A program made the translations under genes and the position numbers. A DNA stretch of 64,000 nt from NCBI GenBank assembly GCA_035570275.1, contig DATMNI010000251.1, positions 1 to 64,000 of the forward strand. The letters run 5' to 3'. Of this stretch, positions 7,851 through 15,345 are shown piece after piece. Position 1 is the stretch's first letter, and each line of letters opens with the position of its first letter. Below the pieces are notes generated by a model, which saw nothing but the letters and a program-made list of their open reading frames with translations, did not search any database and was not told the origin of the DNA. Origin of the DNA: DATMNI01 sp035570275. GTDB taxonomy: Bacteria > Acidobacteriota > Terriglobia > Bryobacterales > Bryobacteraceae.

Positions 7851-7855
7851 GGTGG

Positions 7856-8044
7856 GACGGACCATCGCCTTTCGTGGTCGGTCATGCCTCTCCTCGATGG
7901 GAGGCGGTTCGCCGCTTCAACCAACTCCACGCGTGCGTGGTCATGCCCAATCACGTCCAGGCGATCTTCCAACGGCACACCGCGATGCCCACCATCATGC
8001 GATGGCTCGAAGAGAGAACCATGGCGAGGGTCAAACGCGGGCTG
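7856..8044 (+). pseudogene. RAYT (REP-associated tyrosine transposase, Y1) fragment
   Basis: The frame reads RWEAVRRFNQLHACVVMPNH followed by VQAIFQ, TAMPTIMRWLEERTMARVKR. This is the core of IS200-like Y1 transposases of the RAYT group, whose HUH motif is normally '.vMPNHvH.l'; here the second His is Gln. The N-terminal strand, catalytic Tyr helix and C-terminus are missing, and no start codon is credible. RAYTs are thought to mobilise REP palindromes, which makes its position next to copy 3 of the double-hairpin family notable. Confidence 0.7.
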
Positions 8045-8164
8045 GTGACAGACGACACAACCCGATGTCCCACTTCAAGGCCTTGGACACCCTCCCGAAA
8101 GACTCCATGGACCACTCCGTTCACGGCGCAACGGCCTGACTGCGCACGTTCCTGAACCAGGCCG

Positions 8165-8203
8165 TTTGTGTCACAATCGATTTGAGTGGTCAAGCGGCCA
8201 TCG
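8165..8203 (+). repeat. Cassette upstream motif, copy A
   Basis: The block from TTTGTGTCACA to GGCCATCG recurs with a few changes at 13482-13521, in both cases ahead of the same set of small genes. It probably belongs to the promoter region of a duplicated cassette. Confidence 0.6.
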
Positions 8204-8211
8204 GACAGATG

Positions 8212-8280
8212 ATGAGAGTGCGCGAACTCATCCGGTTGATCGAAGAGGACTGATGGCAGCTGGTCTCGCAGGAAGGGAGA
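8212..8280 (+). pseudogene. hicA toxin remnant (nonsense and truncated)
   Basis: The frame reads MRVRELIRLIEED, stop (TGA at 8251), WQLVSQEGR. It matches the N-terminus of HicA toxins (family pattern: VRELI.LIEaDGW.LVrq.Gsh). The conserved Gly codon has become a stop (GGA to TGA), and the rest, including the catalytic His region and the double-stranded RNA-binding end, is deleted. The hicB antitoxin starts directly at the join. This is a disarmed toxin. Confidence 0.7.
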
Positions 8281-8489
8281 TGAACTACACCGTACTGATC
8301 GAGAAAGGCCCTGCCAGTTATGGCGCTTACGTCCTGGACTTGCGTGGCTGCGTAGCTGTAGCCGAAACCCGCGAGGAAGTGGAACACCTCATCAAGGGCG
8401 CGATCGGGATGCACCTCCAGGCCATGCGTGAGGACGGCGACCCAATTCCGGAACCAACAATCGCTGCCGCTGCGGTCGAGGCCGCCTGA
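8280..8489 (+). CDS. HicB-like antitoxin, orphan (type A)
   Basis: A 69-residue protein: MNYTVLIEKGPASYGAYVLD, a degenerate LRGCVAVAETREEVEHLIKG (family: LPGCvA.geT.eEa...i..AI), then AIGMHLQAMREDGDPIPEPT. That is the full HicB partial-RNase-H fold without a DNA-binding tail. AAGGGAG precedes the ATG. Its toxin partner is reduced to the fragment immediately upstream. A close paralogue lies at 14056. Confidence 0.82.
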   Translation: MNYTVLIEKGPASYGAYVLDLRGCVAVAETREEVEHLIKGAIGMHLQAMREDGDPIPEPTIAAAAVEAA

Positions 8490-8496
8490 GACGCAT

Positions 8497-8757
8497 ATGG
8501 ACCACCAACAATGGCTTGAACAACACGACCGGATGATGGGAGACTTCGATGCAAGACAGTCAAAGCTCCAGGCCAGCCAGGAGAAGACCGAGAGGACTCT
8601 CCGCAGGGCAATCCGCCTAAGCGTCCTGGAAGCCCGCCGTCAGCGCGCGCGGAACGCCGAATTCGACCTGAAAATGACGCAGATCGCAGCGGCACAACTG
8701 GTAAACGAGGAGTTGCTAAAGAGGTTCCTGGAACGCGGCGGAAACGGGAAGCATTGA
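8497..8757 (+). CDS. 86-residue charged helical protein, paralogue of 13575
   Basis: MDHQQWLEQHDRMMGDFDAR begins a highly charged, probably coiled-coil protein with KMTQIAAAQLVNEELLKRFL near the end and a GNGKH terminus. I do not recognise a catalytic family; similar short helical proteins are common in Acidobacteria. About two thirds of its residues match the product at 13575. Its stop overlaps the ATG of the next hicB-like frame, as in the second cassette. Confidence 0.65.
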   Translation: MDHQQWLEQHDRMMGDFDARQSKLQASQEKTERTLRRAIRLSVLEARRQRARNAEFDLKMTQIAAAQLVNEELLKRFLERGGNGKH

Positions 8758-8907
8758 TGAAGTACGCCATCGTGATCGAAAAAGTACCGGCAGCACCCGC
8801 GCCTACGTGCCGGACTTTCCGGGCTGCGTGGCCGCTGCCGATAAACTCGAAGAAACCAGGCAACTGATGCGGGAAGCCATCGAGTTTCACCTCGAAGGCA
8901 TGAGGCG
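8757..8907 (+). pseudogene. HicB-like antitoxin (type B), frameshifted and truncated
   Basis: MKYAIVIEKVP is followed, after a one-base loss near 8788, by RAYVPDFPGCVAAADKLEET and REAIEFHLEGMR in another frame. Compared with the intact paralogue at 13835 the C-terminal DGDPIPEP tail is gone; the match ends about 20 bases before the sbcC stop. It is a dead copy. Confidence 0.75.
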
Positions 8908-8926
8908 CCGTTCACTCCCCCGCATT

Positions 8927-11806
8927 TCACTCCTTAACCTGCCGCACGCGGCTGCCGCTCAGCGTCCTTTCGATTTCAATTCTGGCGGGCATCTGATCGG
9001 CCAGTGCCTGTACGTGGGTAATCACTCCGATCAGCCGCGTGCCGCCCTGTAACACCTGCAATGCATCCGCCACACGGCTCTGGCTCTCGGCATCCAGAGT
9101 GGAAAAACCCTCGTCCAGGAAGAGCGATTCCAGCGCCACCGCACCGCCCGCGGGGTTGAGTTCGGCAATGCTCTCCGCCAGCGCCAGCGCCAGTGACAGC
9201 GAAGCCAGAAAAGACTCGCCCCCGCTTAGCGTATTGACCGATCGCGCTTCGTCGCCATTCCATTTGTCGATCGCCTGGAACTCTCTGGCGTTATACACAA
9301 AGGTGTATCGTCCATTCGAAAGCTCCTTCAGATGCCTGGAACCCTCATGCGCCAGACGCTCGAATGCGGAATTCATCAGGTACTGCTGGAAATTGCCGGC
9401 GTTCAGCCAGGTCGCCAGATCCCGATACAAGGCTTCCTCGGCCTGGTACCGCGCGATCTCCTCACCAAGCCGCTGGTTGCGCGCGATCTTCTCGTCAATC
9501 GACTGATTCGCGAACCGGCACCGCTGCACCCGTGCCTGCGCGGCTTCCAGATCCTTCTGCGCGGCAACCCGCACGCTGGCGATCTGCGCGGCTTCATCCT
9601 GGGAATCCGGCGCTTTGAGTTTGAGACTGCCCAGAAGGCCGCGCACCTGCTCTCTCTCCCTCCCAATCTCCAGATCCAATTCTTCGATGGCCGTGGCGCA
9701 TTTGATTTCTGCGTTCTGCAGCGCCTCCACGTCCTTGGCGCAGCGAACCGCCGATTCCTCCGCCTGTTTCAGCTCATTCTGCCGCCCGGACAGTGAGGCT
9801 TCTAGGGCCGCGCATTTCTGCCTGGCGTCGTCCAGGACCCTCACCTGGGCGGCGATCTGTGGGAGCGGTTGCGCGCCCGGCAGATCCTCCTCGAGCCTGG
9901 CGATTTCTTTCCGAAGAGAGACGGCCTGGTCGTCGATGTTCGCAATCTGGCTGAGTATCAGCTTTCGATTGTGCTGGCCATCCTGTAGCGCCTGCGCAGC
10001 GCGCCGCTCGTCCCCAAGCGCCCGTTCATAGCTGGCCTGTGCTTCCATGGCGGCTGACTCCGCGGTCCGAATTCTCTCCGACAGCACACGCAGCAAGCTG
10101 GCCGCGCCAGAGGTGGGGCGGACGATCGTTTTTCGTCGTCTGTCATCTTCCCGGCCGGGCGCGCTTCCGTTCGCGGGTATGCCGAGAATCCGGGATGCGC
10201 GGCCGGCTGCGGACTCGCCGGCGGACCTCAACAGTTCGCATTTCCGCCGCTCCAGGTCGATCCTGCCCGGAAGCGCATCGGCTTCAGCCCGCCACGCCGC
10301 CAGACCGGCGCGCCTCTTTTCGAGCGCCAACTCCGCTGCATCCCATCGGCCGCGAGCCCTCGCCAACTCGCGCGCGTCCGGCGGTGTTGGCAGGGATTGA
10401 ACCGTCTGTTCGCACACTGGGCAAGGATCGCCCGGCTTGAGGTCGTGTCGAAGCCCCGCGGCCCGGTCCCGCGCCCGCCAATGCTCATATCGCGCCAGCG
10501 CCCCCTCCCCCTCCGTTTCAGCTTCGGCGACGGCCCGCCGGGCAGCCTCGCCCTCGGCAGGGGATGCCGCCGCGCGGGCTTCGAGGCACGCCAAAGCTTC
10601 CCGTAGTTTGGGAATTTCACCGTCCGCGGACCGCGACTGATCCAGTTCGTCGGCGGCCTGCTCCGCCGCGTCCGCCGATCCGTGCCGTGACGTCAGCTCA
10701 CTGAACGCCGCCTTCGCCGATCTCCGCAACTCCTCGGTCTCTGCCAGGCGCGCAGTGCCACGGGCCAGCGATTTTTCGCCAGCGCTAACCGCCTTCTCCG
10801 CTGCTTCCAGCTTCGTTTCTTCGATGCTCCTCTTGCGCTGCTGAAAGGCGAGTTCCGTGATCCGCTGGTCACGCTGAATGGCTTTCTCCTCCGTCCGCGC
10901 CAGCCGCACGTGCGATTCACCGTCATACCGCAGGAGGGCGATCTCATGCTTCAGCGCTTCGACAACCGCGTGCCGGCAATCGCGTTCCCGCAGCGCATTC
11001 CGCCGGGCAGCCTCGGCCTCCGCCATCCGGGTCCGTGTCGCCCGAAGTTCTACTCCAGCCGCTTGCCGCGCCCTGCGCTTCTCACGCAGCGTCAAGGCGT
11101 GCGGTAAAGCCTGCTGCAAACCGGCGACCGCGTCCGCCGCGCGCTCCTCCTCCGCTGCCAGCGCCGCCAGTTCCCGATCGTACTCGGCCTTGGCCTCGCC
11201 CGTCGCCGCCGGGTCCAATTCCGCCTGTTTCGCGCTCGCCAGCTCGGCGGCAACACTTTTCTTTCCGTTTGCCGACTGCACCATCCGCTGGTAGACTTCC
11301 ACATCCAGCAGATCGTTCAGCGTCTCGCGCTGCTCCTTCCGGCTGCCCCGCAGGAACTGATCGAACTTCCCCTGCGGAAGGATCACAGACTTCGTAAAGG
11401 CGTCAAAATCCAGCCCGATGATGCGCTCCACTCTCTGGCCGATCTCTCCGGCGCCGCCGGTGACGATGTGCCACTTCCCTTGCTCCAGCTTTTCGAGACG
11501 CACCGTAGTGGTGGCAGGGGACCAAGGGGTGGCAGTGGACCAATGCATCGCGCGGCTCACGCGGTATTCGTCGCACCCGGCCCGGAAGTGCAGCGATACG
11601 GACATCGCGCTCCCACCCTGGCTGATCAGGTCTTTGCCCGCTCGGTTCAGACGCGAGGTCTTGCCGTAGAGTGCATAGGTCATGGCATCCAGCAGGGAAG
11701 TCTTTCCGGCGCCGGTCTGCCCCGTGATCGCGAAGAGATCGAAGCGCCGGAAATCGATTTCGGTCCGTTCGCGGTACGAAGTGAAGCCTTTGAGTTCAAG
11801 CTTCAT
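8927..11806 (-). CDS. sbcC: Exonuclease SbcC (Rad50-like ATPase)
   Basis: A 959-residue SMC-like protein. The N-terminal ATPase half has Walker A GQTGAGKTS (residues 29-37), followed by long coiled coils interrupted by the zinc hook GDPCPVCEQTV near the middle. The C-terminal half has the signature LSGGESFLASLSLALALAE, Walker B LFLDEGFSTLD and the D-loop. With SbcD it forms the nuclease that opens DNA hairpins and processes ends. It overlaps sbcD by about 11 bases. The start at 11806 (MKLELKGF) is conserved; an ATG three codons upstream is also in frame. Confidence 0.96.
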   Translation of the reverse strand: MKLELKGFTSYRERTEIDFRRFDLFAITGQTGAGKTSLLDAMTYALYGKTSRLNRAGKDLISQGGSAMSVSLHFRAGCDEYRVSRAMHWSTATPWSPATTTVRLEKLEQGKWHIVTGGAGEIGQRVERIIGLDFDAFTKSVILPQGKFDQFLRGSRKEQRETLNDLLDVEVYQRMVQSANGKKSVAAELASAKQAELDPAATGEAKAEYDRELAALAAEEERAADAVAGLQQALPHALTLREKRRARQAAGVELRATRTRMAEAEAARRNALRERDCRHAVVEALKHEIALLRYDGESHVRLARTEEKAIQRDQRITELAFQQRKRSIEETKLEAAEKAVSAGEKSLARGTARLAETEELRRSAKAAFSELTSRHGSADAAEQAADELDQSRSADGEIPKLREALACLEARAAASPAEGEAARRAVAEAETEGEGALARYEHWRARDRAAGLRHDLKPGDPCPVCEQTVQSLPTPPDARELARARGRWDAAELALEKRRAGLAAWRAEADALPGRIDLERRKCELLRSAGESAAGRASRILGIPANGSAPGREDDRRRKTIVRPTSGAASLLRVLSERIRTAESAAMEAQASYERALGDERRAAQALQDGQHNRKLILSQIANIDDQAVSLRKEIARLEEDLPGAQPLPQIAAQVRVLDDARQKCAALEASLSGRQNELKQAEESAVRCAKDVEALQNAEIKCATAIEELDLEIGREREQVRGLLGSLKLKAPDSQDEAAQIASVRVAAQKDLEAAQARVQRCRFANQSIDEKIARNQRLGEEIARYQAEEALYRDLATWLNAGNFQQYLMNSAFERLAHEGSRHLKELSNGRYTFVYNAREFQAIDKWNGDEARSVNTLSGGESFLASLSLALALAESIAELNPAGGAVALESLFLDEGFSTLDAESQSRVADALQVLQGGTRLIGVITHVQALADQMPARIEIERTLSGSRVRQVKE

Positions 11807-12980
11807 CGGCCGCATGCTTTACCTCGTCATACAGCCGGTCAAACGCCTCCAGCATCTCCGGCGAAACGGCCAGGTTCTTTTGTTCCCGCAGAAACTGCCG
11901 GAAGCGTTCGCGCGGGCTCCGTTGGTCGGGCGAGGGCGGGACAACGGCCGGCGTCGTCATAAGGTCCTGCTCCACCGCGAGCGCGTTCGGCAGCGCCGCC
12001 GAGACGTGCTGCGACAGACCGGAAATTCTCGCGCGGGCCCTCACCACCACCCGCAGAAAGTCGCTGCCCACTTCGCCCGCCACCGATGGCAACCGGTCGA
12101 TGGTCGTGACCACGTCGCGCAGTTTACGTCCCGAGACCAGAGCGATGCTCTCCACGTTGGTTGGAGATGCCACCCTGGCGTCCACGATGACCACCCGCTT
12201 CTGCTGCCCGCACTCCCCGAAATCCAATTGCAGCGGAGATCCCGCATAGACACACCGCCCAAAGACACAGCGCCGCCCATTGTCATACTGCGACGCCGCC
12301 GCAACCTCCTGCGGCCTATGCAGGTGCCCGAGAGCGATGTAATGCGCCGGCGGCAGTTGATCGGGCCTGACCGCGAATGCCTGGGAGACATGCGCCTGAC
12401 GCTCGCTCCCGGTGGCCTCTCCGCCATCCACAAACAAGTGGGCCAGCAGAATGTTGATTGTGTTCGCGGCAAAGCCCTTTGCCAAACCGCTGCAACGTGC
12501 CGCGACATACTCCGCATAGACCTGGTTCCACTCGTTTCTAGGACGCTGAATCTGGCGGCTATCCACGATTCGCGACTCCGGGATCCAGGACAGCATGGCG
12601 ATTTTTGCCTGCTCTCCGTTCTTCGGGAACGTGATCACGCCACCCTCGTCGCCATCGCGCGGGCCGGGGCGTATGAAGATCTGCAAGCGGCCAGCCAGCT
12701 TGCGCAGGGCCGCCACCCGCCGGTGATCGTGATTGCCGCCCACTATGGCCGCCGCCATACCAGCGCCGGCAATCTCGGCCAGCGCGTCGCAAACCAGGCG
12801 CTGCGCGTCGGCGGTCGGAGCCGGCGAATCGAAAATGTCTCCGGCCATCAGTACGCAGTCGATGCGCTCGCGTTTGGCGATATCCACGATCTCCGCGGAC
12901 ACCTGTTCCTGCTCATCCAGCCGGGAGCGTCCAACCAGGGTCTTGCCGATGTGCCAATCGGCGGTATGCAGGAACCTCAT
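11796..12980 (-). CDS. sbcD: Exonuclease SbcD (Mre11-like nuclease)
   Basis: A 394-residue calcineurin-like phosphoesterase. Metal-binding motifs are in order: TADWHIG (Asp8, His10), AGDIFDSPAP, GGNHDHR, and later LAHLFVDGG and ALGHLHRPQ. The C-terminal capping region and RFRQFLREQKNLAVSPEMLE follow. It is the manganese nuclease subunit of the SbcCD complex and is the first gene of the operon. The pair is flanked on both sides by palindromic elements and rearranged small-gene cassettes. Confidence 0.95.
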   Translation of the reverse strand: MRFLHTADWHIGKTLVGRSRLDEQEQVSAEIVDIAKRERIDCVLMAGDIFDSPAPTADAQRLVCDALAEIAGAGMAAAIVGGNHDHRRVAALRKLAGRLQIFIRPGPRDGDEGGVITFPKNGEQAKIAMLSWIPESRIVDSRQIQRPRNEWNQVYAEYVAARCSGLAKGFAANTINILLAHLFVDGGEATGSERQAHVSQAFAVRPDQLPPAHYIALGHLHRPQEVAAASQYDNGRRCVFGRCVYAGSPLQLDFGECGQQKRVVIVDARVASPTNVESIALVSGRKLRDVVTTIDRLPSVAGEVGSDFLRVVVRARARISGLSQHVSAALPNALAVEQDLMTTPAVVPPSPDQRSPRERFRQFLREQKNLAVSPEMLEAFDRLYDEVKHAADEA

Positions 12981-13010
12981 CGCTCGGACTCAATAGTAAC
13001 AAGTATTGTG

Positions 13011-13092
13011 AGGCAGGTTGTTAACCTGCGGCGGATTGGCAATCCGCCCGCCGGGAGTTGGCGCGCAGCCGAACTTCCACAAGCGACTTTCA
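13011..13092. repeat. REP-like double-hairpin element, copy 4
   Basis: The cleanest copy: GCAGGTT-GTT-AACCTGC (13013-13029) and GGCGGATT-GGC-AATCCGCC (13030-13048), both perfect, then a tail (GAGTTGGCGCGC...AAGCGACTTTC) shared with copy 1. It lies just upstream of sbcD and directly against a truncated IS3-family remnant. Confidence 0.85.
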
Positions 13093-13095
13093 AGA

Positions 13096-13458
13096 GTGAT
13101 GAGCGCCATCCTGATGTACGTGATGTCCGTGCTCCACACCTGATTGACGCGCTCCACCGTCACTCCCCTCAGCAGGTGCTGGATGAACAGTACACGCGGG
13201 AGCCGTTCTTCCGGCCATCCACGAAAAATTCCGGCATCTGCTCCAGTGCGGCCTTCCTCCATTTCGCGATCTGGATGGGATGCACCTTGCAGTGCGATCC
13301 CAACTGGCTGAGCGTCTTCTGGCCACGGATTGCCTCGATCGCCACTCGTGCTTTGCACTGCGGGCTGTGCTGTTCTCTCGTCGTCGTCATCGACCTCTCC
13401 TTGTCAACGACTCCGCCGAAAATCTTAGCTTATTGCCTGGTCTGAAATCCTGGGACCA
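13096..13458 (-). mobile_element. IS3-family insertion sequence remnant
   Basis: On the minus strand, OrfA begins MTTTREQHSPQCKARVAIEA with the HTH segment (HCKVHPIQIAKWRK) and then stops making sense after VDGRKN. A fragment of OrfB, in another frame, follows: LLRGVTVERVNQVWSTDITY IRMA, including the first catalytic Asp of the DDE domain. The right end carries a likely terminal inverted repeat, TGGTCCCAGGATTTCAGACC read from 13458. An internal deletion removed most of the transposase, and the left end is cut where the double-hairpin element begins. Confidence 0.8.
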
Positions 13459-13481
13459 CTATACTCGCCCGAACGCTGCTG

Positions 13482-13521
13482 TTTGTGTCACAGTGCAATT
13501 CAGGTGGCCAAGAGGCCATCG
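13482..13521 (+). repeat. Cassette upstream motif, copy B
   Basis: Near-copy of the block at 8165-8203 (TTTGTGTCACA ... GGCCATCG). It precedes the intact version of the small-gene cassette. Confidence 0.6.
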
Positions 13522-13574
13522 TCGTTTATGCGCTACGCTCGTAGGCGAACACAATACAGGCTCACGGGGTTTTT

Positions 13575-13835
13575 ATGGACCACGACCAATGGTTGGCACA
13601 GCACGACCGGATGATGTCCGACCACGCGATGATGCTCGCGGAACATAAGCAGACGATGACGCGCATCGACCGGCGATTAGACCGCGCCGTCCGCCTGGCG
13701 GTTCCGGACGCCCGCAGTCAACGCAAGCGCAATGCGGAGTTCGACGAAAAGATGACCCAGATCGCGGCGGCGCAACTGCAGAACGAAGAGTTACTGAGGG
13801 CCTTCCTGGAGCGCGGCGAGAACGGCAAGCACTGA
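13575..13835 (+). CDS. 86-residue charged helical protein, paralogue of 8497
   Basis: MDHDQWLAQHDRMMSDHAMM starts a predicted coiled-coil protein of the same length as the product at 8497. The shared segments are DEKMTQIAAAQL, NEELLRAFLERG and the GKH end. No known function. The stop overlaps the ATG of the following hicB-like gene (TGATG), so the two are probably translated together. Confidence 0.68.
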   Translation: MDHDQWLAQHDRMMSDHAMMLAEHKQTMTRIDRRLDRAVRLAVPDARSQRKRNAEFDEKMTQIAAAQLQNEELLRAFLERGENGKH

Positions 13836-14053
13836 TGAGCGTCAAGTATGCCATCGTGATCGAAAAAGTACCCGGCGGCAATTACTGCGCTTACGTCCCT
13901 GACCTTCCGGGCTGTGTGGCTACCGCCGATACGCTTGAGGAAATTAAGCAACTCGTCCGTGAAGGCATCGAGTTTCACCTGGAGGGTATGAGGGAAGACG
14001 GCGACCCGATCCCAGAGCCAACCACCCAAGTGGATTACGCCGAAGTGGCCTAA
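13835..14053 (+). CDS. HicB-like antitoxin (type B), intact
   Basis: A 72-residue HicB-fold protein: KYAIVIEKVPGGNYCAYVPD, LPGCVATADTLEEIKQLVRE, IEFHLEGMREDGDPIPEPTT. All hallmark positions of the family are present, unlike the dead copy at 8757. It has no HTH or ribbon-helix-helix extension and no hicA next to it, so it is an orphan antitoxin or has taken another role. Confidence 0.82.
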   Translation: MSVKYAIVIEKVPGGNYCAYVPDLPGCVATADTLEEIKQLVREGIEFHLEGMREDGDPIPEPTTQVDYAEVA

Positions 14054-14055
14054 CG

Positions 14056-14262
14056 ATGAATTACGCCGTGCTGATCGAGAAAGGCCCGGCCAGTTATGGC
14101 GCTTACGTCCCGGACCTGCCCGGCTTCGTGGCTGTGGCCGAAACCCGTCAAGAAGTGGAGCAGCTTATCAAGGGCGCAATCGAGATGCACCTGAAGGGTA
14201 TGCGCAAAGATGGTGACCCAGGGTTCCAGAAGATTGCGATCTACGGGTCAACCCTCATCTGA
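14056..14262 (+). CDS. HicB-like antitoxin (type A), altered C-terminus
   Basis: MNYAVLIEKGPASYGAYVPD LPGFVAVAETRQEVEQLIKG and IEMHLKGMRKDGDP are nearly identical to the product at 8280. After DGDP the sequence departs (GFQKIAIYGSTLI) and the PIPEPT tail is lost, so a rearrangement ended the homology near 14220. It begins two bases after the type B gene. Possibly still folded, since the lost tail is outside the core. Confidence 0.7.
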   Translation: MNYAVLIEKGPASYGAYVPDLPGFVAVAETRQEVEQLIKGAIEMHLKGMRKDGDPGFQKIAIYGSTLI

Positions 14263-14271
14263 TGTGGGCAC

Positions 14272-14499
14272 CTATGGCAATCGATCGTAAGGTTCGGGCT
14301 CGGTGTCGGGGATCTGATCGAGGGCCTCCCTAAACCTCTCGCCGCTAGCCCGCTCGCCGCGCCGCCGGAGGTATCGAACGCCCGCAAACTGCTCTGACAA
14401 TGCCGCCGAAACCAGCTCTTCGATGGAGATACTCTCGCGGGCAGCCAACTCCTCCGCCTGCCGGAGAATCTCCTCGGGAAGTGAAATGGTTCTGATCAT
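14272..14499 (-). CDS. Ribbon-helix-helix antitoxin partner of the PIN protein
   Basis: A 75-residue protein starting MIRTISLPEEILRQAEELAA, the beta-strand and first helix of CopG/RHH proteins, then ISIEELVSAALSEQFAGV. The acidic tail (TEPEPY) may contact the toxin. The ATG at 14499 overlaps the PIN-gene stop (ATGA) and has AGGAG seven bases before it. A GTG at 14505 is also in frame but only one base from that AGGAG, so it was rejected. The antitoxin is second in the operon, the reverse of the common order. Confidence 0.78.
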   Translation of the reverse strand: MIRTISLPEEILRQAEELAARESISIEELVSAALSEQFAGVRYLRRRGERASGERFREALDQIPDTEPEPYDRLP

Positions 14500-14918
14500 G
14501 GCCACGCTCCTATTGTCCTCAAAAACTCGCCCGGTGTCACGGTTCGCACACCGTAGGCCTCCGCGCCGCGGAAATCGCGCAGGTTGTACGTCACGATAAA
14601 ATCGGCTTGGCTCGCCACCGCAAGTTCCAGCAGGAAATCATCGTCAGGGTCGCTCAGCACTGGGCGCAGGCGGAATCGGATCAGATGTTGTGAACCCAAT
14701 CGCCAGAACATGTCGATAATGCTTTCGGCCACCCACTCTGCCAGCCCGAGTCGATCGGTTTCCCGCCTGGCAATCTCCTCGTACTCGAGGACCAGCGCAA
14801 CCGAAACGATGGGTTGCCATCGCGGGTCTCCCAACAGATTGATCAGCTTGAAAGATGCACCGCTTCTTGATCGCAATGCCGAAATCAGCACATTGGTGTC
14901 GAGGACTGCCCGGTGCAT
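14496..14918 (-). CDS. PIN-domain toxin (putative toxin-antitoxin PIN family)
   Basis: A 140-residue PIN nuclease. MHRAVLDTNVLISALRSRSG gives the first acidic residue (Asp in LDTN), YEEIARR supplies a central Glu, and DPDDDFLLELAVASQADFIV TYNLRDF gives the last acidic cluster. PIN toxins cut RNA with Mg2+. The start at 14918 is favoured because family members begin just before the LDTN strand; an ATG six codons earlier exists. Confidence 0.85.
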   Translation of the reverse strand: MHRAVLDTNVLISALRSRSGASFKLINLLGDPRWQPIVSVALVLEYEEIARRETDRLGLAEWVAESIIDMFWRLGSQHLIRFRLRPVLSDPDDDFLLELAVASQADFIVTYNLRDFRGAEAYGVRTVTPGEFLRTIGAWP

Positions 14919-15345
14919 CGCCACCCATCCTACCATTCGCGCAGGAGCAGATTCCGCCCTTTCGCGAAACCGGACAACACGCGGTCACACGTTTTTTCAG
15001 GAAATCCTCCGGCTCGTAACCAATTTATTTGTCAGCCGCTTGCGCGGAATCGCTCCGCCCGGGCCCCTGCGCTTCTCGCATCCCATATGCCATCATAGGA
15101 TTTGGGAGGAGCACCCTCCCGGCGATCTTTTTTAAGATATCTAGTGTAGTCAGGCAACCCCGCCTGGCCCTCCTGCCGAAACCGGAAGGATCGTGCCGGC
15201 TTTTCAGACAAGGCACATTGAGAACAAATGAGTTATCGCATACCGACCGGAAGCGTCCTGCCGGTTTGCCGCTACGCGCCCCGGCGACCCGGCCAGCAGG
15301 AGTGCTAAGATAAGTTCCATTCCAATCCCAAGCGCGTCTGCGAGC
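14919..15345. other. Intergenic stretch, nothing recognised
   Basis: No supported gene. It contains small dyads (for example around GGGAGGAGCACCCTCCC at 15103-15119) that could be terminator-like on either strand, without a clear T-run. It should hold the divergent promoters of the PIN operon and the hydrolase gene. Confidence 0.5.

Noticed and set aside
13011..13100. Possible CRISPR array from the repeated GGCGGATT units
   Set aside because: Copies are dispersed singly over tens of kilobases and are palindromic dimers; there are no regularly spaced spacers and no cas genes.
11682..13445. 587-codon plus-strand frame opposite sbcD
   Set aside because: It overlaps sbcD and the IS remnant throughout and has no recognisable domain; high GC produces such shadows.
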